Origin: Pseudooceanicola aestuarii
GTDB taxonomy: Bacteria > Pseudomonadota > Alphaproteobacteria > Rhodobacterales > Rhodobacteraceae
Assembly: GCF_010614805.1 (NCBI RefSeq)
Contig: NZ_JAAFZC010000002.1
Coordinates: forward strand, 434,001-498,000
DNA length: 64,000 nt
Direction: 5' to 3'
In this document: one piece after another, positions 32,961 through 41,916 of the stretch
Numbering within the stretch: the first letter of the stretch is position 1
Layout of the letters: each line of letters starts with the position of its first letter
Position numbers and translations under genes: made by a program
Notes under the pieces: generated by a model
Seen by the model: the letters and a program-made list of their open reading frames with translations, nothing else
Databases searched by the model: none
What the model was told of the DNA's origin: nothing

Positions 32961-34298
32961 GTGAAGAAAGGGTTCACTATCCGCCTGCATGCTCTATTGG
33001 AGCGGCATTTTCCGGAACGTCGGCTTTTCCTGCGTTCGGAAACGGACACGCGATTCATTCGCCTGCGTCCGGCGACACAATTGGTGGCATTTGCCGGTGG
33101 CGCCGCCATCGTCGCCTGGGCCATCATCGCCACGGCCATCCTGCTGATGGATTCCATCGGCTCCGGCAATTTCCGGGAGCAGGCCAAACGCGACCAGCAG
33201 ACATTCCAGGAACGGCTGAACGCCATGGCGGACGAGCGTGACGCCCGCGCCGAAGAGGCCCTGGCCGCGCAGACCCGGTTCAACACCGCGCTGGAACGGA
33301 TTTCGGTCATGCAGACCGAATTGCTGCGCTCGGAAAACCGGCGCCGCGAATTGGAAACCGGGATTGGCGTGATCCAGACCACCTTGCGCCGCACCATGAA
33401 GGAACGCACCGCCGCCGAGACCGAGATCGCGCGTCTGCAAGGCGAGGCCGGCGACGGGTCCGGCGCCGTCACCGCCGCCGCGCGCAGCCAATCCGCCGAG
33501 GCGACGATGGGCATCCTGACCGCCGCGCTGGCCGATACCGCCCGCGAGCGCGACAAGATTTCCACCGATGCGCAGGATGCGCTGCTTCATGCCGACGAGA
33601 TGGCAACCCAGATCGCCCTTATGGAAGAGCAGAACGACGCCATCTTCCGCCAGCTCGAAGAGGCGATGACCGTCTCCGTCGCGCCGCTGCACAAGATGTT
33701 CCGCGCCGCCGGCATGGATACCGACAACATCATCAACCAGGTCAAGCGCGGCTATTCCGGCCAGGGCGGCCCGCTGACGCCGATTTCCCTGTCCACGATG
33801 GGCGAAGACCTGTCGCCTGACGCCGCCCGCGCCAATGCGATCCTGGACCAGATGGACCAGCTGAACCTCTATCGGATCGCGGCGGCCAAGGCCCCCTTTG
33901 CCACCCCGGTGAAAAGCGCCTATCGTTTCACGTCGCCTTTCGGCAATCGCCGTGACCCCAAGACCGGCGGCCGCCGGATGCATTCCGGCATCGACATGGC
34001 CGGACCGGTCGGCACGCCGCTCTACTCCACCGCCGACGGCAAGGTCGTCCATGCCGGCTGGTCCTCGGGCTATGGCCGCCTGGTCAAGATCAAGCACGAG
34101 TTCGGCATCGAAACCCGCTATGCCCATATGTCGCGCATTTCCGTCAAGGTCGGACAAAGGGTCTCGCGCGGGGATCGGATCGGTGATATGGGAGCATCCG
34201 GACGCGTGACCGGCCCGCATCTGCACTACGAAGTGCGCGTTGGCGGAAAGGCCGTGAATCCCATGACCTACATCAAGGCTGCGAACAATGTTTTCTAA
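32961..34298 (+). CDS. M23 family peptidoglycan endopeptidase
   Basis: A 445-residue membrane-anchored protein. An N-terminal cytoplasmic basic segment leads into a membrane helix (about 37-58), a coiled coil (about 65-180) and a C-terminal LytM/M23 domain. Zinc ligands are His341 and Asp345 in HSGIDMAG, and His422 in HLHYE; His420 is the catalytic partner. Such enzymes cut peptide cross-links during growth. The GTG start at 32961 has AGAGGGG upstream with suitable spacing, and the resulting N-terminus MKKGFTIRLHALLERHFPER reads like those of related proteins; an ATG at 32934 is the alternative. It overlaps the bactofilin gene by 11 bp. Confidence 0.85.
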   Translation: MKKGFTIRLHALLERHFPERRLFLRSETDTRFIRLRPATQLVAFAGGAAIVAWAIIATAILLMDSIGSGNFREQAKRDQQTFQERLNAMADERDARAEEALAAQTRFNTALERISVMQTELLRSENRRRELETGIGVIQTTLRRTMKERTAAETEIARLQGEAGDGSGAVTAAARSQSAEATMGILTAALADTARERDKISTDAQDALLHADEMATQIALMEEQNDAIFRQLEEAMTVSVAPLHKMFRAAGMDTDNIINQVKRGYSGQGGPLTPISLSTMGEDLSPDAARANAILDQMDQLNLYRIAAAKAPFATPVKSAYRFTSPFGNRRDPKTGGRRMHSGIDMAGPVGTPLYSTADGKVVHAGWSSGYGRLVKIKHEFGIETRYAHMSRISVKVGQRVSRGDRIGDMGASGRVTGPHLHYEVRVGGKAVNPMTYIKAANNVF

Positions 34299-34794
34299 GA
34301 GCAAAATCAACGAGCCCGGCCCCAAGACCTCGGATACCGGCCCGTCGCCGAGCTCCGAAGCTCCGTCCCCGAAACCCGCGACCGGTGGTGAGTACAAGCC
34401 GACCGCGCCCAAAGCGAAGCCGCCAGCGTCCGTGTTGTCCTCTGATCTTCATATCACCGGCAATGTCAAAACCACTGGCGACGTCCAGGTGGAAGGCACT
34501 GTCGAGGGTGATATCCGCGCCCATCTCCTGACCGTTGGCGAAGGCGCGACCATTCGCGGCGAAATCACCGCCGACGACGTCGTCATCAACGGCCGGATCG
34601 TCGGCCGGGTCCGCGGCCTGAAGGTCCGCCTGACCTCTACCGCGCGGGTCGAAGGGGACATCATCCACAAGACCATCGCCATAGAGAGTGGCGCCCATTT
34701 CGAAGGCTCCGTTCAGCGTCAGGACGATCCGCTGAGCAGCGGCAAGGGTGGCAATGCCACCACCGCCACCGCGACGGCCAAGGTCAGCAGCTGA
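34288..34794 (+). CDS. Bactofilin
   Basis: A 168-residue bactofilin (polymer-forming cytoskeletal protein). A disordered N-terminus (1-50) precedes a right-handed beta-helix (about 50-150) with repeats such as LHITGNVKTTGDVQVEGTVE, AHLLTVGEGATIRGEITADD and LTSTARVEGDIIHKTIAIES. It polymerises without nucleotides and, in other bacteria, scaffolds M23 peptidases for local cell-shape control. The 11-bp overlap with the M23 gene suggests they work together. Confidence 0.9.
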   Translation: MFSKSKINEPGPKTSDTGPSPSSEAPSPKPATGGEYKPTAPKAKPPASVLSSDLHITGNVKTTGDVQVEGTVEGDIRAHLLTVGEGATIRGEITADDVVINGRIVGRVRGLKVRLTSTARVEGDIIHKTIAIESGAHFEGSVQRQDDPLSSGKGGNATTATATAKVSS

Positions 34795-34818
34795 CCCGAC
34801 CCCCATCGCAAGGATGAC

Positions 34819-34858
34819 ACCCCCCGGTGCGGCGCCCCGCACCGGGGGGTTTGCGTTT
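34819..34858 (+). terminator. Strong intrinsic terminator after bactofilin
   Basis: A perfect 14-bp stem (34819-34832 with 34837-34850), loop CGCC, followed by TTGCGTTT. This is the clearest terminator in the window; it ends the M23-bactofilin transcript 24 bp past the stop. Confidence 0.85.
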
Positions 34859-35045
34859 GCCGGTATTGGCTGATGCGGGTTTGGGCGGTAATCTCCAGGG
34901 CCGGCCGGATGGCCGGGCAACGGCCCCTGGCACCAGAACAAGCGCGGTGCGCGCCCTGTCCTGCACGCACCGGCAGGCTGCCCGTTGCGCGCCCCGGGGC
35001 CGGGTCAGGCGGCCCCTTTTCGGGACCACAGGCCAGGCAATCAGG

Positions 35046-35630
35046 TCAGGCTTCCAGCTCGGCATCCCAGTAAAGAAAGTCCAGCCAGCTGTCGTGCAGG
35101 TAATTGGGTGGAAAGCGGCGCCCCATGTTGCGCAGCTCTTCCGCCGCTGGCGGGCGGGGCGATTTGCGCAGGTGCATCCCGGCGCGGCGCAGGCTTTTCG
35201 ACCCCTTGCGCAGGTTGCAGGGCGAACAGGCCGCTACCACGTTTTCCCAACTCGTGATTCCGCCCGCCGCGCGGGGCACGACGTGATCAAAGGTCAGATC
35301 GCCACGCGCACCGCAATACTGACAGGAAAATTCGTCCCTCAGAAAAAGATTGAAGCGCGTGAAGGCCACGCGCTTCTGAGGTTTGACATAATCTTTCAGG
35401 ACAACGACGGAGGGGATCCTGATCTCCGTACTGGGGCTTCGGACCACGTGATCGTATTCCGCCACGATATCGACCCGGTGCAGCCAGGCCGCCTTGACCG
35501 CCTCCTGCCAGGGCCAGAGGCTGAGGGGATAATAGGAAAGCGGCCGGTAATCCGCGTTCAGCACCAAGGCCGGGTGCTGTTTCAACGCCGCCGGTTCCCG
35601 CACGAATTCGGTTCTGAAGTCTCCGTCCAT
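35046..35630 (-). CDS. HNH endonuclease family protein
   Basis: A 194-residue protein with a C-terminal HNH domain: Cys103 and Cys106 (CQYCG), TFDHVVPRAAGG with Asp115-His116, WENVVAACSPCNLRKG with Asn130, Cys135, Cys138 and Asn139. The four Cys bind a structural zinc and the His-Asn-Asn/His core binds the catalytic metal. Free-standing HNH proteins of this type are common in alphaproteobacterial chromosomes, without a known target. ATG 35630 was chosen because the upstream extension (from 35846) is Arg/Pro-rich and unlike the family; the N-terminus LNADYRPLSYYPLSLWPWQE is typical. Confidence 0.85.
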   Translation of the reverse strand: MDGDFRTEFVREPAALKQHPALVLNADYRPLSYYPLSLWPWQEAVKAAWLHRVDIVAEYDHVVRSPSTEIRIPSVVVLKDYVKPQKRVAFTRFNLFLRDEFSCQYCGARGDLTFDHVVPRAAGGITSWENVVAACSPCNLRKGSKSLRRAGMHLRKSPRPPAAEELRNMGRRFPPNYLHDSWLDFLYWDAELEA

Positions 35631-35860
35631 CTGCGACTCGATCCTCGCCCTGTCTGCCCGTCGTTCGGCACCAGAGCGGGACACCCCGCCCCAGCTTCTG
35701 CATTGACTATATATCGCGGCCCGCGCGGGGCAAGCCCCACGATATGCAGTTGCCCGGCCAGAGATATCCCCAGCACGTAACGCGCAAATGACAGGCAGCA
35801 TCAGGGGAATGGCAGTGGCGGGGGGGTGGCAGCGCCGGCAATCCACGTTAGGCTGGCCTC

Positions 35861-36304
35861 ATGCGCGAAACCGACACCCCCCCGCCCCTCACCGGCCTGC
35901 TGGAGGCCGCACTCTACGCCCCCGACCTGGACGCGGCAGAGGCGTTTTACGGCGGCGTTCTGGGTCTGACGCAGATCGCCCGCGTCGCGGGGCGGCATGT
36001 CTTCTACCGTGTCGGGGACATGGTGCTGCTGATTTTCAACCCTGCGCGCACCGTGGAACCGTCGGGCAATCCCGACCTCCCGGTGCCAACCCACGGCGCA
36101 CGCGGCCAGGGGCACCTGTGCTTCTCCGCCACGCCGGAACAGATGGATCAATGGGCGCGCCGCCTGGCCGCCGCCGGCCAGGCTGTGGAGGCCGATTTCA
36201 CCTGGCCCAATGGCGCCCGGTCGATCTATTTCCGCGACCCTGCCGGCAATTCTCTGGAGATGGCGGAACCACGGCTGTGGTTCAACGACAGCACCGGGGG
36301 CTGA
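35861..36304 (+). CDS. VOC family protein (glyoxalase/bleomycin resistance fold)
   Basis: A 147-residue protein with the paired beta-alpha-beta-beta-beta modules of the vicinal oxygen chelate family: ALYAPDLDAAEAFYGGVLGL, then VGDMVLLIFNP in the first module, and GHLCFSATPEQMDQWARRLA with SIYFRDPAGNSLEMAEPRLW in the second. Likely metal ligands are His and Glu in the GHLCF and NSLEMAE strands. The substrate is unknown. It is alone and convergent with the esterase gene. Confidence 0.85.
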   Translation: MRETDTPPPLTGLLEAALYAPDLDAAEAFYGGVLGLTQIARVAGRHVFYRVGDMVLLIFNPARTVEPSGNPDLPVPTHGARGQGHLCFSATPEQMDQWARRLAAAGQAVEADFTWPNGARSIYFRDPAGNSLEMAEPRLWFNDSTGG

Positions 36305-36369
36305 GCAGGGCCAACGCAACGGTCGGCCCCCTGCCGCAACTCCCAATCCCGCCCGTCAGCTCGCCGGGA

Positions 36370-37035
36370 TCACAACCCCAGCTTGTCCCGCATGAAGGCC
36401 AGCGCCACGGACAGCCCGTCGGGCGCGATGCCATGGGCGGTGCCCTTCATGACATGGGCATAGACTTCCTTCCAACCCGCGCCTTGCAGCGCCTCCGCCG
36501 TCTGCGGCAGACTTTGCGGCGGGACCACATCATCCTGATCGCCATGCACCAGAAGCACGGGTGGGCGGCTGATCACCTCGTCCTCCAGCAACTCCGGCTT
36601 CATCAACCGGCCCGAGAAGCCGACAATGCCCGCCACCTCGTCCTCGCGCCGGGGGGCGACATGCAGGGACATCATCGTGCCCTGGGAGAAGCCGAACAGG
36701 ACCACCTGTTCGGGCAGCACGTCCTCGTCCACCATCAGCGCATCCAGAAAGGCGTCCAGATCCTGCGTCGCCTGCATCATGCCGCGCTCCGCCTCCTCCT
36801 CCGAGGAGCCATCCAGCCAGGGGATCGGGAACCATTGATAGCCGAACGGCGCGCCGGGGATCTGTTCGGGCGCATCGGGCGCCACGAACAGCGTGTCGGG
36901 CAGGTGTTCGCCCAGCACGTCGGCCAGCCCCAGCAGATCGGCGCCATTGGCGCCATAGCCGTGCAGAAAGACGACGATGGAGCGCAAATCGCCCGATTGC
37001 GGCTCCCTGCGTTCCGCTTTCAGAACCCGTGTCAT
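36370..37035 (-). CDS. Carboxylesterase/phospholipase family alpha/beta hydrolase
   Basis: A 221-residue hydrolase. It has VVFLHGYGANGADLLGL (oxyanion region), the nucleophile elbow FGFSQG, and VLLVHGDQDDVVPP with the Asp, and MKGTAHGI with the His. This is the plan of the EstB/acyl-protein thioesterase group (Abhydrolase_2). The start overlaps the glycosylase stop (ATGA at 37035-37032); a 26-residue upstream extension has no support. It is the last of four coupled genes that begin with cbiD. Confidence 0.85.
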   Translation of the reverse strand: MTRVLKAERREPQSGDLRSIVVFLHGYGANGADLLGLADVLGEHLPDTLFVAPDAPEQIPGAPFGYQWFPIPWLDGSSEEEAERGMMQATQDLDAFLDALMVDEDVLPEQVVLFGFSQGTMMSLHVAPRREDEVAGIVGFSGRLMKPELLEDEVISRPPVLLVHGDQDDVVPPQSLPQTAEALQGAGWKEVYAHVMKGTAHGIAPDGLSVALAFMRDKLGL

Positions 37036-37658
37036 GTCATGCCCTCTCTGCCCTTGGCCAAACGGTAATATTGCCACAACACCCGCGCCGCCACCCCCCG
37101 CCAGGGGGACCATGCGGTCGCGATCTGCCGGAATTCGGCCTCGCGCGGGCGCGCGTCCCAGCCGTAAAGGAGGCGGGCGGCCTCCTGCAAGGCCAGATCG
37201 CCCGCCGGGAACACATCCGCCCGGCCCAGGGCCGTCAGGGCGTAGATCTCCGCCGTCCAGCGGCCGATCCCCGGCAGGGCGACAAGACGGGCGATGGCTG
37301 CGTCGTCGGGCAGTCCGGCCAGCGCGGCGTAGTCCAGCCCTGCCGCCGCCACACCCAGGGCATAGCGGATCTTGGGCCGGGAAAACCCGCAGCGGCGCAG
37401 CCCGTCCTCCCCCGCGCGCAGAACGGCGCCGGGGGTCAGCAGGCCCGCCGCCTCCACCCGCGCCCAGATCGCCGCCGCGCTGGCGGTCGAGACCTGTTGC
37501 CCCACGATCGCCTGCAACAGCGTGGCAAAGCCCTGCGGCCTGCGGCGCAACGGCGGCGGTTCGTCCGCGGCGGCGATGGCACGAGCCAGCCCGGCATCCT
37601 GCGCGGCCAGCCAGGCCATGCCCTCGGCAAGGCGGGCGGGGCTGTCGATCTCAACCAT
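37032..37658 (-). CDS. DNA-3-methyladenine glycosylase (HhH-GPD)
   Basis: A 208-residue base-excision repair glycosylase of the AlkA group. Features are ATLLQAIVGQQVSTASAAAI in the first helical part, the helix-hairpin-helix LVALPGIGRWTAEIYALTAL and the catalytic Asp in FPAGDLALQEAA. It removes alkylated purines. ATG 37658 lies inside cobK by 8 bp, and the gene's stop overlaps the esterase start, so it is part of the operon although unrelated to corrin synthesis. Confidence 0.9.
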   Translation of the reverse strand: MVEIDSPARLAEGMAWLAAQDAGLARAIAAADEPPPLRRRPQGFATLLQAIVGQQVSTASAAAIWARVEAAGLLTPGAVLRAGEDGLRRCGFSRPKIRYALGVAAAGLDYAALAGLPDDAAIARLVALPGIGRWTAEIYALTALGRADVFPAGDLALQEAARLLYGWDARPREAEFRQIATAWSPWRGVAARVLWQYYRLAKGREGMT

Positions 37659-38400
37659 GGGGTGCCCTGCCTTGCGCCACGATCCAGTCCAGCGCCCCGG
37701 CCACATCCGCGACCCGTGCGCCAGTGGCGGGATCGGGCGGGCGGCGCAGCATCAGGACCGGCAGGCCCAGCTGCCGCGCGGCGTCCAGTTTTGGTCGACT
37801 GGCCGAGCCGCCCGCGTTCTTCACCACCAGCCAATCGACGCCGATCAAGGTGAACAGGGCCGCCTCATCCGCCACGGTGAAGGGCGGATGAGCCACCATG
37901 TAGCGACCGCCGGCAAAGGGGAACGGTGCGCGGGCCGGATCCAGCACCCGGCAGGTCACCCGCCGCCCCGCCAGATTGGCAAAGCGCGCCACCCCCTGCC
38001 GCCCCGTCGCCAGAAAGACATGCGCTCCGGCGGGGATATGGCGGGCAGCCTCTTCCTCCGCCGCGATCCCGGTCCAGTGATCGCCGGGGCCGGGTTCCCA
38101 GGCCGGGCGCGACAGGCGGCAATAGGGCAGGCCCACCGCCGCGCAGACAGCCCCCGTGCGCGCGGTGATCCGCGCGGCGAAGGGATGAGTGGCATCCACC
38201 ACGGCGCTGATATCCTGTGCGCGCAGGTAGTCGCGAAACCCCGCCGCCCCGCCAAAGCCACCGTGCCGCGTGGGCAGGCCTTGCGGCGCCGGATGGCGTG
38301 TGGCCCCGGCCAGCGACAGGATTGCTGGCGGTCCCTGCTCCGCCAGCCTCCCTGCCAGAGCGCGAGCCTCTGCCGTGCCGCCCAGGATCAGCAGCGTCAT
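37651..38400 (-). CDS. cobK: CobK, precorrin-6A reductase
   Basis: A 249-residue NADPH-dependent reductase of corrin synthesis (CobK/CbiJ). The N-terminal ILGGTAEARALAGRLAEQ and AVVDATHPFAARITARTG are typical, as are LATGRQGVARF in the middle and the C-terminal LVVKNAGGSASRPKLDAARQ. It reduces precorrin-6A to precorrin-6B. The start overlaps the cbiD stop (ATGA at 38400-38397). Confidence 0.92.
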   Translation of the reverse strand: MTLLILGGTAEARALAGRLAEQGPPAILSLAGATRHPAPQGLPTRHGGFGGAAGFRDYLRAQDISAVVDATHPFAARITARTGAVCAAVGLPYCRLSRPAWEPGPGDHWTGIAAEEEAARHIPAGAHVFLATGRQGVARFANLAGRRVTCRVLDPARAPFPFAGGRYMVAHPPFTVADEAALFTLIGVDWLVVKNAGGSASRPKLDAARQLGLPVLMLRRPPDPATGARVADVAGALDWIVAQGRAPHG

Positions 38401-39452
38401 GCGCGCGCCAGGATCTGGCCGGCGCGGTCGATCACCACGACATCCACGGCGATCCCCTCCGGCAGCCGCGCGCGCAGCCTGGCCACCGCCTGTTGCGCCA
38501 CCCAGACAGCCATGGGTTCGCCAACAGTTTCAAAGACTTCCAGCGCGGTATTCATCCGCGCCACCTCTGCCCGGCCCAGCACCTGCGCCAGTGCCGCGAA
38601 GTCGACCTGGCTGCGGCCGGAATGCAGATCGACGGCCCCCTGCGCCAACTTGGTCATCTTGCCAATGCCGCCGCCAATGGTCAGCCGTGCCACCGGGTGG
38701 CGACCCAGGTATTTCACCAGCCCGCCGACGAAATCGCCCATGTCCAGCATCGCCTGATCCGGCAACCCATGAAGCCCCTGCACCACCCGTTCCGATGTCG
38801 CCCCGGTGCAGCCCGCCACATGGGTGAGCCCCGTAGCCCGGGCCACATCCACCCCCCGGTGGATGGAGGCGATCCAGGCCGCGCAGGAGAAAGGACGCAC
38901 GATCCCGGTGGTGCCCAGGATCGACAGCCCGCCCAGGATACCCAATCGGGGGTTCCAGGTCTTTGCCGCCAGCGCCGCGCCGTCGCGAACCGAAACGGTG
39001 ATGCGCAGGGCCGGATCACGACCCAGCCGGTCCGCCATCTCCGCCACCGTGTCGCGCATCATCTGGCGGGGGACGGGGTTGATCGCCGGCTCTCCCGGCG
39101 GGATGGGCAATCCGGGTCTGGTCACCGTGCCGACCCCCGGACCGGCTGCGAAACACAGGGCCGACGCCGGCTCCACCCGGACCCGGATCAGCGCGCCATG
39201 GGTCACGTCGGGATCGTCGCCCGCATCCTTGATCACCCCGGCTTGCGCCCAATTGTCGCCGCCTGCCCCTTCCGCCACGGCAAAGACCGGACGTTCGCCG
39301 CGCGGCAAGGTAATGCGCACCCGCTCGGGCCGCCCCTCCCCCCAGAGGATCATCAACGCCGCCCTGAGTGCCGCAGCAGCACAGGCGCCGGTGGTCCATC
39401 CCCGGCGCAGTGACGGCTGTTCGGTCTGCGGTGTTTCAGTGCTGCGGCTCAT
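38397..39452 (-). CDS. cbiD: CbiD, precorrin C1-methyltransferase
   Basis: A 351-residue protein of the CbiD family. It has LRRGWTTGACAAAALRAALM at the N-terminus, ITLPRGERPVFAV and GGLSILGTTGIVRPFSCAAW, all characteristic. It transfers a methyl group from S-adenosylmethionine to C1 with loss of acetaldehyde in the anaerobic-type pathway, where aerobic pathways use CobF. The start at 39452 was chosen over a GTG 96 bp upstream. It heads the cbiD-cobK-glycosylase-esterase operon and is divergent from cobA. Confidence 0.92.
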   Translation of the reverse strand: MSRSTETPQTEQPSLRRGWTTGACAAAALRAALMILWGEGRPERVRITLPRGERPVFAVAEGAGGDNWAQAGVIKDAGDDPDVTHGALIRVRVEPASALCFAAGPGVGTVTRPGLPIPPGEPAINPVPRQMMRDTVAEMADRLGRDPALRITVSVRDGAALAAKTWNPRLGILGGLSILGTTGIVRPFSCAAWIASIHRGVDVARATGLTHVAGCTGATSERVVQGLHGLPDQAMLDMGDFVGGLVKYLGRHPVARLTIGGGIGKMTKLAQGAVDLHSGRSQVDFAALAQVLGRAEVARMNTALEVFETVGEPMAVWVAQQAVARLRARLPEGIAVDVVVIDRAGQILARA

Positions 39453-39703
39453 CCCCGCGATCTTACCTGCGCGGGCGGCGGGCGCCATGGGAAAAGGCAG
39501 GGGTTGGACGCTGTCCGACGGGGGACGCGAGGGTGAACGGTATTCCACCTACACCAAGAGTATTTCCCAAAAGATGGAATTCCGGCCCATGGATGAAGGT
39601 ACGGAATGGGACATTTTCCCGAAATTCAACGCTCCGCTTCGGTGCGCTCCCTTTCCCGCGCGCCCCTCTTTCCCGCCGCCGGGCAAAGGCGCATATTGCA
39701 GGG

Positions 39704-40552
39704 ATGCGCGACTCTTCTCTTCCCCCTCACGATTGGCCGGAACTGCTGCCCGGCTGGGTCTGGCTTTGCGGTGCGGGGCCCGGCGATCCGGGCCTGCTGA
39801 CGTTGCATGCGCTGAACGCGCTGCGGCAGGCCGATGTCGTGGTCTACGACGCGTTGGTGGAGCCCTCGATCCTCGACTGGGCGCCCCGGGCCGAGCATCT
39901 TTACGCAGGCAAACGCGGCGGCAAACCCTCCGCCCGGCAGCGCGACATCTCCCTGAAGCTGGTCGACCTGGCGCGGGACGGCAAGCGCGTGCTGCGGCTG
40001 AAGGGTGGCGATCCCTTCGTCTTTGGCCGTGGCGGTGAAGAGGCGCAGACCCTGATCCAGCACGGCGTCGGCGTGCGGATCATCCCCGGGATCAGCGCCG
40101 GAATCGGCGGGCTGGCCTATGCCGGCATCCCCGTCACCCACCGCGACGTGAACCAATCCGTCACTTTTGTCACTGGCCATGACCAATCCGGCGACACGCC
40201 CGGATCTCTCAACTGGAAGGCGATTGCCGAGGGTGCGCAAGTGCTGGTGATCTACATGGGCATGAAACATGTCGACCAGATCGCAACCGCCCTGCTGGAC
40301 GCCGGCCGCCCCGCCGAGGAACCCGCCGCCGTGGTAACCGAAGCGACAACCCCGCGCCAACGCGTACTGGAAACCACGCTGGGCCGCATGTCCGCCGACA
40401 TCGCCGCCGCCGAACTGGCTCCGCCCGCGATCCTGTGCATCGGCCGGTCGGTGCTGATGCGGCAGGTTCTGGACTGGCAGGGCCTGCTGGCCGGGCAACC
40501 TCCGCGCGATCTCGACCCCTTGGGCCGGGGGCGCCCGGCGGAGGTTTCGTGA
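39704..40552 (+). CDS. cobA: CobA, uroporphyrinogen-III C-methyltransferase
   Basis: A 282-residue SUMT. The signature WLCGAGPGDPGLLTLHALNA, DVVVYDALV, RLKGGDPFVFGRGGEEAQ and GIPVTHRDVNQSVTFVTGH are all present. It methylates uroporphyrinogen III at C2 and C7 to precorrin-2, the branch point to vitamin B12 and siroheme. ATG 39704 with AGGG upstream; the longer reading frame starting before 39400 overlaps cbiD and is a shadow. Stop and the cobB start overlap (GTGA at 40549-40552). Confidence 0.95.
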   Translation: MRDSSLPPHDWPELLPGWVWLCGAGPGDPGLLTLHALNALRQADVVVYDALVEPSILDWAPRAEHLYAGKRGGKPSARQRDISLKLVDLARDGKRVLRLKGGDPFVFGRGGEEAQTLIQHGVGVRIIPGISAGIGGLAYAGIPVTHRDVNQSVTFVTGHDQSGDTPGSLNWKAIAEGAQVLVIYMGMKHVDQIATALLDAGRPAEEPAAVVTEATTPRQRVLETTLGRMSADIAAAELAPPAILCIGRSVLMRQVLDWQGLLAGQPPRDLDPLGRGRPAEVS

Positions 40553-41859
40553 AGGCGCTGATGATCGCCGCGCCCTCCTCCGGCGCGGGCAAGACGACGG
40601 TGACGCTGGCCCTGTTGCGGCTGTTGGCGCGACAGGGCGTTGCGGTGCGCGGCGCCAAAAGCGGGCCGGACTACATCGACCCCCGCTTTCACCAGGCTGC
40701 ATGCGGGCTGCCTTCGGTCAATCTGGATGCCTGGGCGATGCGGCCCGACCGGCTGCGCCAACTGGCCGCGAATGACCCCGCCGGCGCCCCGGCCGAGCTG
40801 TTGGTGATCGAGGGCGCGATGGGCCTGTTCGACGGCGCTTTCCCCGACGGCGCCGGGTCGGCGGCGGAATTGGCCCGGCACCTGGATGCACCCGTAATTC
40901 TGGTGATCGACGCCGGCCGGATGGCCCAATCGGTGGCGGCACTTGCGGTGGGCTTCGCCGGCCTGGACCCGACCTTGCGGATGGCCGGGGTGATCCTGAA
41001 CAACGTCGGCTCTCTCCGGCACATGGCGATGTTGCAGGCCGCGCTGGACCAGGTGGCGATCCCGGTGCTTGCGGCCCTGCCCCGCGACGCCACGATCGCC
41101 TTGCCCTCGCGCCACCTGGGCCTGGTCCAGGCCGAGGAAACCGCGGATCTGGACGCGCTGCTGACCCGCGCCGCCGATGCGCTGGCCACGGGCGTGCCCG
41201 GCGGCCCGACCCTTACCGCGCGGGGGATCCTTTCCCATGCCCGGCCGTTGCGGCGCCCTGCCGCACCGGCGCTGGCGCCGCGTCTCGCCCCTCCCGGCCA
41301 ACGGATCGCGGTTGCGCAGGACCGGGCCTTCGCCTTTGCCTATCCGCATCTGCTGGCCGATTGGCGTGCTGCCGGAGCCGAGATCCTGCTCTTCTCTCCT
41401 CTGGAAGACGCGCCGGTACCGGATGCGGATTTCTGTTATCTTCCTGGCGGTTACCCCGAACTCCACGCCGGACGCCTGGCCGGGGCCGCACGTTTTCTGA
41501 ACAGCCTGCGCCAACACGCCACCCGCGCCCCGGTCTATGGTGAATGCGGCGGATACATGGTGCTGGGCCAGGGTTTGGTCGATGCAGAAGGCCAGCGCCA
41601 CGCCATGGCCGGGCTATTGGGAGTGGAAACATCCTTTGCCACCCGGCGCCGGCACCTGGGTTACCGCCGGGTGGAGGCGACGCACGGCCCCTTGACCGGA
41701 GCATGGCGTGCACATGAATTCCATTACGCCACGACGTTGGCCGCGCGCGGCACTCCGCTGTTCACCGCGCGCGACGCCGAAGGCACCGCCCTGCCCGACA
41801 TGGGCCTGCGCGACGGCCCCGTGATGGGCAGCTTTGCCCACCTGATCGACCGGGCCTGA
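40549..41859 (+). CDS. cobB: CobB, cobyrinic acid a,c-diamide synthase
   Basis: A 436-residue two-domain amidotransferase. The N-terminal ATPase domain has the P-loop APSSGAGKTT and GPDYIDPRFHQAACG. The C-terminal glutaminase domain has the nucleophile Cys in VYGECGGYM, and PGGYPELHAGRLAGA. It amidates the a and c side chains of hydrogenobyrinate (aerobic route) or cobyrinate. Starts with GTG inside cobA, so translation is coupled. Confidence 0.93.
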   Translation: MKALMIAAPSSGAGKTTVTLALLRLLARQGVAVRGAKSGPDYIDPRFHQAACGLPSVNLDAWAMRPDRLRQLAANDPAGAPAELLVIEGAMGLFDGAFPDGAGSAAELARHLDAPVILVIDAGRMAQSVAALAVGFAGLDPTLRMAGVILNNVGSLRHMAMLQAALDQVAIPVLAALPRDATIALPSRHLGLVQAEETADLDALLTRAADALATGVPGGPTLTARGILSHARPLRRPAAPALAPRLAPPGQRIAVAQDRAFAFAYPHLLADWRAAGAEILLFSPLEDAPVPDADFCYLPGGYPELHAGRLAGAARFLNSLRQHATRAPVYGECGGYMVLGQGLVDAEGQRHAMAGLLGVETSFATRRRHLGYRRVEATHGPLTGAWRAHEFHYATTLAARGTPLFTARDAEGTALPDMGLRDGPVMGSFAHLIDRA

Positions 41860-41885
41860 ACACCGCGCCGCATCTGCCATCTTGC

Positions 41886-41904
41886 CCCCCTCAGCCGGAG
41901 GGGG
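41886..41904 (+). terminator. Hairpin between cobB and the MFS gene
   Basis: CCCCCTC (41886-41892) pairs with GAGGGGG (41898-41904) around loop AGCCG. It lies 27 bp after the cobB stop and 13 bp before the transporter start; no T-run follows. It may be a terminator of cobAB or, as it contains the GGAGG-like sequence, part of the next ribosome binding region. Confidence 0.35.
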
Positions 41905-41916
41905 TACGGAAATTGC

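Noticed and set aside
39453..39703. Possible cobalamin riboswitch between cbiD and cobA
   Set aside because: No B12-box-like GCCACTG or its partner helices are present in the 251 bp.
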